64,000 nt of DNA, from NCBI RefSeq assembly GCF_029784165.1, contig NC_073695.1, forward strand, positions 100,443,306-100,507,305, written 5' to 3'. The first letter of the stretch is position 1, and each line of letters opens with the position of its first letter. Positions 46,655-56,878 of the stretch are shown piece by piece. The notes under the pieces were generated by a model, which had not been told where the DNA came from, searched no databases, and worked only from the letters and a program-made list of their open reading frames with translations. The stretch is from Wyeomyia smithii (Eukaryota > Arthropoda > Insecta > Diptera > Culicidae). Both the position numbers and the translations under genes were made by a program.

Positions 46655-46860
46655 ACCGCCGCGACGCTAGCTGCGCAACATAAAGTGCTAGCCGCGTTGG
46701 CAGATGTAACTACACTACTCATGTTCAAACGCGATGCTTTGATTTCCATGGATGCTTTGAGAGATGTATGAAGAATTAATCAAACAGTTTCAACACCTTA
46801 CTTTTCCATAATCGCTAAACATTAACAACAACAACAACAAAAACAAGCGTCTCCAGCCAC
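46655..46860 (+). repeat. Repeat segment inverted relative to 43770-43995
   Basis: It includes GTGCTAGCCGCGTTGGCAGA, ACTACACTACT and CGCTAAACATTAACAACAACAA, the same word order as the minus strand at 43.8-44.0 kb. An AAC microsatellite lies at the right end. Confidence 0.55.
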
Positions 46861-46880
46861 CAAAACGCTGTAACAGAATA

Positions 46881-47075
46881 CACTAAAGTCGCTTTTTACG
46901 CGGGGGATACGTGCCGCGTAAATTCCGCAATCCGCGTAAATTCCGGAATCCGCGTAGAAAAAACCGCGTAAAATCCGGAATCGGCGTAAAAAAACCGCGT
47001 AAATTCCGGAATCCGCGCAAAAAAGCCACGTAAAAAAACCCGCGTAAAAAAACCGCGTAAAAAGCGACCTTAGTG
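46881..47075. mobile_element. TA-target MITE built of CGCGTAAATTCC repeats, 195 bp
   Basis: The ends are CACTAAAGTCGCTTTTTACG and CGTAAAAAGCGACCTTAGTG, flanked by TA (46879-46880 and 47076-47077). Between them, units such as CCGCGTAAATTCCGGAATC and CGCGTAAAAAAAC repeat about eight times. An antisense frame across it is a product of the repeat. Confidence 0.8.
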
Positions 47076-47216
47076 TATACGCATCAGAAGCATACAGCGA
47101 CTGCCGGTCAAATGATTTTTTTTCCGGTGGTTCATTGCCACTAAAAATCAATGGATATTGAACAAAAGGAAAATGCGAAAAAAATCGTCATAAAGTAGTG
47201 CGAACAGGATTGCGAG

Positions 47217-47628
47217 CAGTGATGCCACATATACAGATTTATCTGCATTTATACAGATTTTTTGCGTATTTTTCATACAGATATCTGCATATACAGATCA
47301 CAGATTTTCTGGAAATAGTACAGATTTATACAGATTTTTTTGGTTTTCATGGGGTCGTAAATTAAACTTCTTTATATAGTTGAAAAATATAAATTAACTC
47401 AAATGCGGTGGAGCGTGTCGGAGGTTTATTATATTCATATGCTACGCAAAAACGTGTGCATGAATGAATACGCGAAAAAAATGTTAAACAAGCTATATTG
47501 CATTTTTTTTTCGAGAAGGATATATATCTAGTACATATGCAGATTTTATTTTACAGATTTTTTCAAATTTTACCAAGGTGATAAGATTTTTTGAGCTCCA
47601 AAATACAGATGAAAATGTGGCATCACTG
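47217..47628. mobile_element. hAT-type element, 412 bp, with perfect 8-bp duplication
   Basis: It starts CAGTGATGCCACATATACAG and ends ATGTGGCATCACTG. ATTGCGAG flanks it on both sides (47209-47216 and 47629-47636). ATACAGATTT words are frequent. It is related, in opposite orientation, to 3332-3889. Confidence 0.85.
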
Positions 47629-47898
47629 ATTGCGAGGATTCTACACTAGAGAGGAAAAGAGATGATCGTAATGCCCGTTCGTTTTATTTTGCAATCGGAA
47701 AACGAAATTGAACGCGATAGCTCGGAGAGACGAACGGTGTACGAAGTCTCGCACAAAACGGATAAGATGAAATTGAATGACTGCTATTTTTGTGTTCGGT
47801 AGAAAAAAGGATTGATCAGAGCACTGTTCCCGGCGCCATTACAAAATTCAGTATGGTGACTTCCGGTTTTTTGGAAACTACCTAGAATGACCCTAGGA

Positions 47899-48765
47899 CA
47901 GGACGTGACAAGAGAAACCAAAAATCACCCAAGAGTTCTGTCAAAGCGAAAGCCCTCTCTGATTGGTCGATTTTACTTAGCGCATTGTTAAATTGTATTA
48001 TTAGTCGGTACGGTTGGCCGTGCTGCGAAAACTATCGGTATTTTTTGTTCACACTGTTTTTGCATATCAAGTGAATGAACAGCTTTTGGCTCAACAATTT
48101 TTTGAAACTTTTTCATACACTATACTGAGTAATGTCTATAAAAATCTACATTCGAAATGTTATTCATGTTTTTGAAACTACGTATGATAAACAATAGCAG
48201 ATTCATTTCATGAAAAGCAAGTGGCTGGTTCAAATAAATTCAACATATATCCACAGACTAACAGACATAACACGTCGAACAAATTTTCAATAAAATCATC
48301 GTTTGGATGATTCCAGTACTTTACGTTAGTAACACTAGCACCATCTGCTGTCGTGTTCGCGCTGCGTCATGTATTTCGACATCAGCGCCAGCGTTACTGC
48401 ATGTGTCAAATGGGGAACTACAAAATATGTATGAGATTGCATGACAGCGCCCCAGGCGACGTTTTCGCGCGATGACTGTTATTCGAATGAAAATTTGAAT
48501 ACACGTTTTTGTGGCGATGGAGCTAGGTTCCAGTGTTATGTCTGTTAGTCTATGATATATATTTAAATCAATTGAACAAGCATTATCAAATGAATTGATT
48601 AAAATTGAAATCCAGAACTTGGAAAATCCTTGATATTTATATTTCACTAATTAAATTTAATTAATTTTTTGGAAACACTGGCAAGCGTCGCGCCTCATCA
48701 CAATGTTTAATGAGGGCAATTTTGAACGAAAAGAAGAATAACTAGCAGCCGCTTGTCACGTCCTG
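47899..48765. mobile_element. hAT-type element, 867 bp
   Basis: The ends CAGGACGTGACAAG and CTTGTCACGTCCTG are exact complements. The flanking octamers are CCCTAGGA (47891-47898) and TCCTAGGA (48766-48773), 7 of 8. The host N repeat resumes on both sides (AGAATGACC / GGAATGACCAAGTACCAT). It contains a further MITE at 48252-48554. No ORF of transposase type. Confidence 0.8.
48252..48554. mobile_element. MITE with CAYAGACTAACAGACATAAC termini, 303 bp
   Basis: The left end CACAGACTAACAGACATAAC is mirrored by GTTATGTCTGTTAGTCTATG. ATATAT words flank both sides and may be the duplication. The interior is GC-richer than its host (GCGCCAGCG, GCGACGTTTTCGCGCG). It lies inside the hAT element, itself inside repeat N: three levels. 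Confidence 0.75.
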
Positions 48766-49291
48766 TCCTAGGAATGACCAAGTACCATCCAATATGGGTA
48801 TCTCTGCTCAGTAAAAAAATCTGAATATTACACATCTCGTAAAATATTTTCTCATTTAAATTTCACCTGATTCTGACGAAAAACACGATTTTGTTTGAAA
48901 ATTATGTGCAACATCACTTAAATTTGCGGTAAATATTATGGAATTTCCTATCACAAGCGATGGAGGCAATTCTTTATATGCGATTCGACATAAAGTTTTC
49001 TTACTGCGTGTAAATTAATTCCACATGCCATTTTGATTTCTTAGATGGCAACTTCCGGTTGCTGGAAAACAACCCAAAATGACCTTATACCACCTAATAT
49101 GGATATTCTTGAAACCAAAATGATACACAAAGCCAAAAATTGAATATTGAATTCTAAGATGGCGACTTCCGGTTTCCGGAAACACCAAATGGTATTCCCG
49201 GAACCAGAGATCTTCTTTTTTAAACCCAAGATGGCGACTTTCGCTTTCTAGAAAACAGCCGAAAATGATCGAATACCACTCAATATGGGTG

Positions 49292-49550
49292 GTCCCCGTG
49301 GCTCTGTGGTTAGCGATGTCGGTCGGCTAGCTCTCCCACAAGGTTGTGATATCGGGTTCGATTCCCGATCGAGTCGAGGATCTTTTCGAGCTAAAAATTT
49401 TCTCGACTTAGCACTGGGGCACGGTGTATCGTTGTACTTAACCTACACATACAAAATGTGCCAAAAACAATATCGATAACGAAATCTCTCAACTAATCTA
49501 GTTGATCGAGACCGCTATTAGCCTCAAGGCTAAGCGTGCGATATTGTTTT
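49292..49550 (+). mobile_element. tRNA-derived SINE, 259 bp
   Basis: It is flanked by the 8-bp duplication TATGGGTG (49284-49291 and 49551-49558). The head has A-box-like GTGGCTCTGTGGTTAGCG and a consensus B box GGTTCGATTCC at 49355-49365. The body runs to GATATTGTTTTT. It is inserted in the N-repeat tail, opposite in orientation. Confidence 0.85.
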
Positions 49551-49934
49551 TATGGGTGTGTCAAGAAGCAATATAATACTCAGAGGCCAAAAGTCAACTT
49601 CAGACGCCATCTTGAAATCAAACCAAAATTGTCAATTCACCCAGTATGAATATTTTCGTAATCTGAATGACGCAGATAAGCCGATAATTGACCTTAAATG
49701 CCCTTTTGAATCTTTTCATGGCCACCACTTTTAGGGAGTTATTAATTGGCATTAAATAAAAGTTATTGATTTGAACATATTGATCCAAATATGTCCACCG
49801 TAATCAAGATTGGACGTTAATGTAAACAACGATAGCTTAAAGCAAAGTCAAGGGCAAGGATGTTCTCATTCCGATAAAAATAATCATTTCAAACAATTAG
49901 CCTTTTAAGTAACAAGATATCCAATATCCGATTC

Positions 49935-50185
49935 GTCATCAATTCGCAGACTATAAAAAAAAATTGCGATTGATTTTTTGAAACTAGGTGGAACCAATTC
50001 AAAATTTTCATGCCTTCAATGTTTAAAATTAATAAAAGAAATAGAAAAAAAGAAGGTTATATCTGACACACAACCGCATTATTGACGTAGGACAACGAGA
50101 AGTTACTATTTATCAACACATAAAACAGTGAGCAAGAGGGCAGAAAACTTAAATTACCAGGTTCTTAATTGATACTAGCTAAAGG
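49935..50185. other. No gene; one TTGACGTAGGACAAC word
   Basis: The word at about 50084-50098 resembles the end of element family F (TGACGTAGGAC), but no second end was found. Confidence 0.35.
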
Positions 50186-50189
50186 CAAC

Positions 50190-50390
50190 AAAAAAGCAAA
50201 GCCTTGATGCTACATTCTGTATCGGAGCTCGACCTGTTAATTATACACAGACTTCGCAGCCCACTCTTAGTGTACAGGACAATTGCGGGGTTAGCGCTAC
50301 GATCCTACTGACACCAACAGACTCTCCCGAACCGGGATTCGAACATACGACGACTGGCTTATTAGGCCATCGTACCTCAAAGCCAGTCAG
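50190..50390 (-). mobile_element. tRNA-derived SINE, second family, copy 1
   Basis: On the minus strand: GAGGTACGATGGCCTAATAA, a B box GTTCGAATCCC (50334-50344), TTGGTGTCAGTAGGATCGTA, ATTGTCCTGTACACTAAGAG and GGCTGCGAAGTCTGTGTATA. The copy at 59821-60028 shares all blocks. Its antisense causes part of a 227-codon frame (50241-50924), which is therefore not a credible gene. Confidence 0.75.
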
Positions 50391-50394
50391 GAGA

Positions 50395-52205
50395 TTACTT
50401 GCTAAAGTCATTGCTTTCAACTTCATCACCGCTTTAGTAGGCAACGCAAATCTTTTTACAACAAGTGCAGGAATAATTCGTTGCTCCTGGCGATGCTTTC
50501 GGCAGTCACGAAAGTACTTCGCGCGCATGTACTTTGTAATTTTAAAATAAAGTTTTATTTTCACTAGTCTTCGAAATAAAAATAAACCATCCGGTTCAAT
50601 CGTTTTAAACTTAATGAATAAGCTGCCAAAGTTGGTCATTTTTTTCTCTAAGGCAATGAAAATGACCAGCTTCGTAAACGCAGAAGCGAGAATGATGAAA
50701 CAAGAAAAAGTTGTATAGTTGTATACATGATCTCTCGCAAGATATTCAAGAACTGCTTCTGCTTCATAAGCTAGATTGGAAATGAACGCGGGCCGCACGC
50801 CCGTGCTACTTTTATGCATGAATATGAGACCATCTCTTCCACGGGAATAGTTGGATGACTGAGGAAACGACCAATCACGTGGTAGCGAGATACCTAGAGA
50901 CAACAAAGTACCCATTTCGCGCACGAATTTGTATAAAAATATGATACCCCTAAGTATCTCACTAGCATTAACTCTTTTCTATGATTCATGTGGATAATGC
51001 ACATTATTCCTATGATTCCTAGTAACAGCCAAAACTAACATTCCCAAAATTTTGTTCTCGATTGAACTACATTGGGCGTCGCCAGCTCTCTTAGCAGCCC
51101 TAAATTCTGATGGATAGAATGTACAGCTAAATGCTTTTTATTTTGAGGGACTTGAACCATTCAACATGCGAATTGCTGAATAATTATGCATCAGTACTTA
51201 ATCAAACGCTATAAAATGTTTGACAAACAAAATTGCTCAAATGATAACGGGATGCAACTTTAATTAATATGAGTTGAAAAAAACACTCAAACACTTTATC
51301 TATGCTCTAAAAGCCCTGTTTTATAGAAGCAATCAACCATATCCCATTAGGCAATCAAATAGTATTTACTGTTCAATGTTTAAAATGTAGGTATATTTGT
51401 CCCAATTTTACGCAAACATTTGTTGCGCATCAAATTAACAAGTTGAATGCTGCTGCATGCTGAAGGCCAATAATATTCAATTGAATTGCAAAAAAAATCT
51501 AGCCTGTTTTTGGAACTTTGAGTTTGAAATTTCGCACGCGAGCAATCATTACTCGCTTAGATACATGTGGGTTTGATTTTATTTTAGAAGCGATATTCCG
51601 TACAGTATTCAGAGAGGAAAGAATTTATTATTTTCAGGTTTCAATACCATCTAGATCGAGCCTGGTTTAAATATTCTTATTCCTAACAAGTACTTTTGAA
51701 TATCGATCAACTTTGTATAGCACAACTTTTGAAAGTGAGTATAACTCTAGTGGCGATTAGTATAGGAGAGGCGATTAGTATACACCTGTGTATCGGTAGA
51801 GAACTATATTGGGATTTGGAAATTACTCACTTGTTATTTTAATTATTTTTTGCCTCATCTCTACTCATGATTATAAAATTCTATATTGGAAATGCCAATA
51901 CCTAGTCTCAGCTCTGACAAGGATCCAGAAATAATTATTAACTAAATTAGTAAGTAAGAGCAATAAAAATTCACTCATGTTATAAAGTAGACGTGCCTAA
52001 CCAAATAACACCATTACTTTTTCAACTAGCCAATCAGAGGATCTCAGTAGATAATCCTGCCATATTACATATCGTTTAACTTTCAGTTGAACGTCATTAA
52101 GCAAAAGTTTGTTCTATTGAAGCCGTACTCATAACTACCAAATGCTTGCTCAAATGCTTGCTCAGTTGAGTGCCTTAAGTCAGAATTCTCCCGAGCAGCT
52201 TGTAA
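50395..52205. other. No gene or delimited repeat
   Basis: AT-rich. The 50395-50920 part is open on the minus strand but has no recognisable domain. The rest shows neither repeats shared within the window nor RNA genes. Confidence 0.4.
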
Positions 52206-52209
52206 TGTA

Positions 52210-53340
52210 AGTAAGAAATTTGATTATACCAACCCATTTGGAGCAAAACGGCCACCACGGCTCGAAATCTGATCTACGCTCTCTCCCTGTTTCGGTCGCT
52301 CTGTAAAAGGACAGTGCTAAACCGCACGCAGATGCCAGCTAATTTTCCGGCTCACCATATATTTACTTCACACCTCGTTTCAACTTTATTCGTTCGTGAA
52401 ACCACCCCCAAGGCGGAGCTACTAGACAGCTGGGCGCAGTTTACGGCTTTTCAACGGGCCGGAAGTACGGAACACGTTGGCTGTGGCACATCGCAAGACC
52501 ATGATTGAAGGTCCCTGAGCTAGCGAACTCACACATACAAACCGAGCACAAATTTGATGGAAGCGATAGAGAACTTTTCCGACTCATTTGCTCCAAAACG
52601 TTAAACTTTCATGCTTCCATAAATCAAATCATGGTTAGAGCTTGGGTTCCAGCCGGTTTAAATGTACCATTGGGAACCGTCCGCCTATCACTGGATCTGA
52701 ACGATTAACAGAATACAACCGCGATTCCTATCATTACGATTATGGCATCGAAGGAGGTCGCATTTTGCCTCAAACAGACGTACTGAGCGTGAAATTGTGA
52801 ATTACCTGGTCGTTGCGTTTAATAGTTTTTAGCTATTAAACTAAAACTTTATGATACTGTTACAAAGTACACCAAATGATGGTACACAAAAATGTACAGA
52901 AAGCTCAACGCAAGAAAGGCGCGCATTTTCATCCCATATATTGTTTATTGCGCTCAACAAGATAAGAGAGATTTAGAGTGGATCCTTTCAAAAGCCACTG
53001 AAGAGCCACTTCCGTCAGTCAGTGCAGCTCTTCCGGTAAAAGTCGCCACCCTGGAAAAATACTCACGAACTCTAGCACTATCATCTGGCCCAGAAGGCGC
53101 TCTTTTCTTCTACTTGCGGTTCACAGAACCATTGACCCAGCAACACCTGGGTTCGAGGGCCTCTGCTGCGGACTTTGCCCTGGCTAGAATTACCCATTTA
53201 TCCGGCAACTGCTACAACTCTGAACGTCTCGTGGCGTCAAAGCGATCAATTGAAATTGCGTCAATTCATTGCGAAATTGAGTTTTCCCGCCGTGACATTC
53301 GGCCCACGCAAGGCTAATTGGTTCTGGGGGTGAGGCGAGT
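52210..53340. other. GC-richer, repeat-poor island 3
   Basis: Composition is more balanced and no part recurs in the window. The longest frame (52892-53317, + strand, ATG-started, 141 codons) shows no domain, and neighbouring frames of similar size contradict it, so it is not called. Candidate regulatory or exonic sequence. Confidence 0.35.
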
Positions 53341-54335
53341 CAAATATTGCGAACGCTTCCTCAATCGCCCTTATATGTAACGTCGATGAGTATTATTGTA
53401 GATTTTCAATCGTCATCGTTCTCATCGTTCTTATTGTTGAGTGCGTATTACAGATGAAAACCGGTATTAAAAAAAGCGAAGGGCGATCGAAAATTGCTAG
53501 AAATAATTGGATTATCGAAACAGCTCAGGAAGAGAGCTGTAACGCAATTTCCGCGTGTTTCGATATCGCTTTAACAACCAGTTGCATTTATTTTAAGTTG
53601 ATTCGAAAATATGTTGGCCCACTGTCATGAACACAGATTTATTTATTTACGAGCAAATCATTCCGACAAAGGATGTGCGAGCTGAACATTATTTTCAGAT
53701 TGCTGGAAATGTTCCAAAAATAGAAGAACGTTTATTCTTCGCGAACCAACTAACGAAGGTCGACGCTACCAAGAGACGACCATTTTCGTATCTATCGAGG
53801 GGATTTTTTTCGTCTTTGGCTGTTCGGCAGATAAAGCGATACCGTTTTTTTTTTTGCTACTGGCAAGCAAACTCAAAGAGCCTGAACAGATGCCTGCTAT
53901 GTGCATGCTTGTTGATGCGTTGGTAATCGCTCTTCACAGCTGTAATTGTGCAAAAAAGACGTTAATGTCACTTGACTGAATATAATAAGATGAGTTCTTT
54001 TACAACGAAGTTTAGTGCAACCATTTGTTACGTTCTGGGTAACTGCGCTTGGAAAAGATATTTTCAGGATGGCTTTTTAAGGTCGTGATGAACGGTTTTG
54101 GGCAAGTTTTGCACGTTTCCATTAATTATCCGCCCATAATGGCTTTTGGAGAACGCACCTAATATTTGTTATTGTATGTGATTATAACCCCTTAACTAAT
54201 ATTATGAAATAAAAAGAGTTAAAAATGCTGAATGTACATAACACGTATAGAGGAAATAATTTTTTACTCTCGCTCATTTATTGAATTCTAAGAAAAAACT
54301 AATGCCAAAAAACTTTCATGCCTTTTTTATTTCTG
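53341..54335. other. No feature recognised
   Basis: AT-rich. A 99-codon frame around 53627-53926 has no known domain and a poly-T/poly-Phe segment; not called. Confidence 0.4.
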
Positions 54336-54339
54336 AAAA

Positions 54340-54760
54340 TAACAATTTTGTCATTCTTTTCGATATTTTTGACATTTTTAATATTTTCGAAATTTTTGAC
54401 ATATTCGATATTTTTGACATTTTCGATATTATTGATACTTTTGACATTTTTGACATTTCCAATATTTTTGACATTTTTGAATACCTAAAAAACTTTCATG
54501 CTATTTTTATTTCTCATTTGTCATTTTTGACATTTTCGACATTTTCGATATTTTTTATATTTTTGACAAATTTAATATTTTCGATATTTTTGACATTTTC
54601 GATATTTCTGACATTTTTAATATTTTTGACATATTTAACATTATTGTTATTTTGACATTTTTGACATTTGTTGCGTTTTTTGACATTTTTGACATTTTCG
54701 ACATTTCTGAAGTTTTTTTTCTACATTTTTGAAATTTTTGTAGTTTTTGACTTTATTCCA
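54340..54760. repeat. TTTTTGACA minisatellite, array 1
   Basis: The 9-bp unit TTTTTGACA and variants (TTTTCGATA, TTTTTAATA) repeat for about 400 bp. The repetitive Phe/Asp/Ile frame across it is an artefact. The same unit forms array 2 at 59688-60130. Confidence 0.8.
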
Positions 54761-54849
54761 ATAAAGCGAGTATCACGTCAACATATCCCTATACACTAGG
54801 GTGGGGAAGAGTGATCGATTTTCCAGAACCAAGTTTTTTTGGTTCCTTT

Positions 54850-55615
54850 TGAGGAATCAACCCTAAACTTACCGAAAGTCGATTGGTTTTGTCTCCGTTT
54901 GGCGCATTGCATTTCAAATTCTTATGAAAATTCAGATGGGAAAACCTACTTTTTTGCATTTACCTTTCTAGAGAACTCAATAATGATCATATAATGCACT
55001 ATATTATGTAAAAGCATAGTATTTTAGATGCCTAACAACTTTGCAGAAGGCACTGAAGAGCTAGGATGTCTCTAAGAAGAGCTATAGCTGTTCAAAATTG
55101 AGTATGTCGATTTGAATGCAGAAAATCTTGTTTTCTGCCAACATTACCAATGTACCGGCGTCAGTAGGATTCCCATCAGAAGTAACCTGTCGTTACGAGT
55201 TTGTACACTCAGCTGGATCAAGCAAACAAATTTAGGTCAATATTCTAGGCGTAAATAGAATCTACAACGTGTTTCAGAGGTTACTTCTGATGGAAATCTG
55301 ACTGATGCCGGTACACTGGCAGTGTTGGCAGAAAAAATGATCTGCAACATAAATTTGGACATACTCAACTTTGAACTGCTCTAGTATGTTTTTGGCACAC
55401 CCTAGTTTTTTAGTGTCTTCGGCAAAGTTGTTAGGCAACAAGAAACCTACCATTTGAAGTCATTAAACCTATAGTTTGAGCCATTTTGAGCTTTTTAGAA
55501 TGGAAAATGCAAAAAAGTTGGTTTTTCCATACGAATCTCCATATAAATTTAAAATACAATGCGCCAAGCGGAGATAAAACCAATCGACTTCCAATAAATT
55601 CAGGATTGTTTGGGA
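54850..55615. repeat. Foldback element 5, arms about 337 bp, loop about 92 bp
   Basis: Left: AAAGTCGATTGGTTTTGTCT, TTGGCGCATTGCATTTCAAA, ACCTACTTTTTTGCATTTAC, TGTACCGGCGTCAGTAGGAT, CCATCAGAAGTAACC. Right, inverted: GGTTACTTCTGATGG, CTGACTGATGCCGGTACACT, TGCAAAAAAGTTGGTTTTTC, ACAATGCGCCAAGCGGAGAT, AAAACCAATCGACTT. The mirror centre is near 55232. Pairing runs over nearly the full arm with scattered mismatches. Confidence 0.85.
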
Positions 55616-55635
55616 CCCCAAATCGAACAAAAAAA

Positions 55636-55740
55636 AACCTAAATTAATCCACCTAGCGGTCGGGCCCAGCCTTTCTAATTCAATTTTATATTTGTAAAAA
55701 TAGGTTTACATGAACGCTTCAATCCAATAAATGTATATTC
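55636..55740 (-). repeat. Repeat fragment shared with 22130-22260
   Basis: The reverse complement gives ATACATTTATTGGATTGAAG, TTCATGTAAACCTATTTTTA and CCGCTAGGTGGATTAATTTA, in the order seen at 22.1-22.25 kb. It lies directly beside foldback 5. Confidence 0.65.
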
Positions 55741-55799
55741 ACTCTTTAGGTTCTAAAAAATTGATGTTGTAGTATATACATATAAAAATGTAGTCCGGT

Positions 55800-56418
55800 C
55801 TGTGAGTCTGTTTGATCCATATAGGCTCGAAAGCTACCGAACCGATCGACGTGAAAATTTGTATGTAGGGGTTTTTGGTGCCGATAAAGGTTCCTATGAT
55901 AGTTTGAGACCCATCCCTCTTCTGGGAGGGAGGGGTCCCATACAAATGAAACATAAATTTCTGCACAACTCAAGAACAAACCAAGCAAATGAAACCGAAT
56001 TTGGCATGTGGATGTTGTAAGGGGTAACTAATATGTCCATAATAGTTGGATGAAACACAAATTTGTGCACATCTCGAGAACTAATCAACTAAATGGAGCC
56101 ATATTGGCAGGTGAATGTTTTTAGTGGTAACAAATATGTACATAATGGTTTGAAACCCGACTCCCTCTTCTATAAGGGAGGGATCCCATGAAAATGAAAC
56201 ACAAATTTCGCACAGCTCAAGAACCAATCAGGAAAATACAACCAAATTTGGTATGTGAATGTTTTTAGAGGTAACAAATATGTCCATAATGGTTTGACGC
56301 CCCTCCCTCTTCTGGAAGTACATGTTTCTTCACAAATTTCTGCACATCTCGCGAACTAATCAACTAAATGGAACCATACTGGCAGGTGAATGTTTTTAGT
56401 GGTAACAAATATGTTCCA
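55800..56418. repeat. Tandem repeat, about four units of 95-155 bp
   Basis: The words AAATTTCTGCACA.CTC (about 55955, 56049, 56203, 56335), TAACAAATATGTCCATAATG and CTCCCTCTTCTGGAAG-type blocks recur in register. Unit lengths vary through deletions. Overlapping ORFs are repeat-derived. Confidence 0.7.
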
Positions 56419-56878
56419 TAATCGACCTCAGACAACATTTTGGATTGTAAGATGGCAACTTCCGGTTTCTGGAAAACAGCCGAAAATGGCCGATTTCCAC
56501 CCAATATAATAATATACGGATCTAGAATAATACACAGCAGCTAGAGCATTTTAAATTCTAAGATGGCAACTTCCGGTTTCTAAAAACAGCCTGAAATGGA
56601 CGATTCCCATTATATATTAGTATTTCTGGAACCAGAAATACGCACAGAAGCTAAAAATTGATCACAGACACAATCTTGAATTTTAAGATGGTGACTTCCG
56701 GTGTCTGGCAAACAGCCGGAAATGACCAAATACCATTCAATATGCATTTTTTCGGCACCAGAATTACGCTCAGATGCCAGAAATTGATTTCACAGGCAAT
56801 TTTAAAGTCCAAAATGATGACTTTCGGCTTCTGAAAAACAGTCCAAAGTGACCAAATATCACCCAATATGAGTTTTTC

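Larger units (their letters stand above)
47840..49930 (-). repeat. Repeat 'N', copy 3 (tail), interrupted by a hAT element and a SINE
   Basis: Tail units with GATGGCAACTTCCGGTTGCT, GATGGCGACTTCCGGTTTCC and CAATATGGGTATCTCTG run on the minus strand. The outer part, 49850-49925, matches 17620-17670 (TTTGAAATGATT, then TATCG-AATGA-AACATCCT). The host sequence reads across both insertions (47899-48765 and 49292-49550). Confidence 0.6.

Noticed and set aside
50241..50924. A 227-codon open frame on the minus strand
   Set aside because: Its C-terminal part is the antisense-read body of a tRNA-derived SINE, the upstream part has no known domain, and its nominal first codon is not ATG.
52892..53317. 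A 141-codon ATG-started frame on the + strand
   Set aside because: No recognisable domain, and similar-sized frames overlap nearby; cannot be told from chance in balanced-composition DNA.
54281..54655. A 124-codon Phe/Asp/Ile-repeat protein
   Set aside because: It is the translation of a 9-bp TTTTTGACA minisatellite and the nominal start is not ATG; no reason to think it is expressed.
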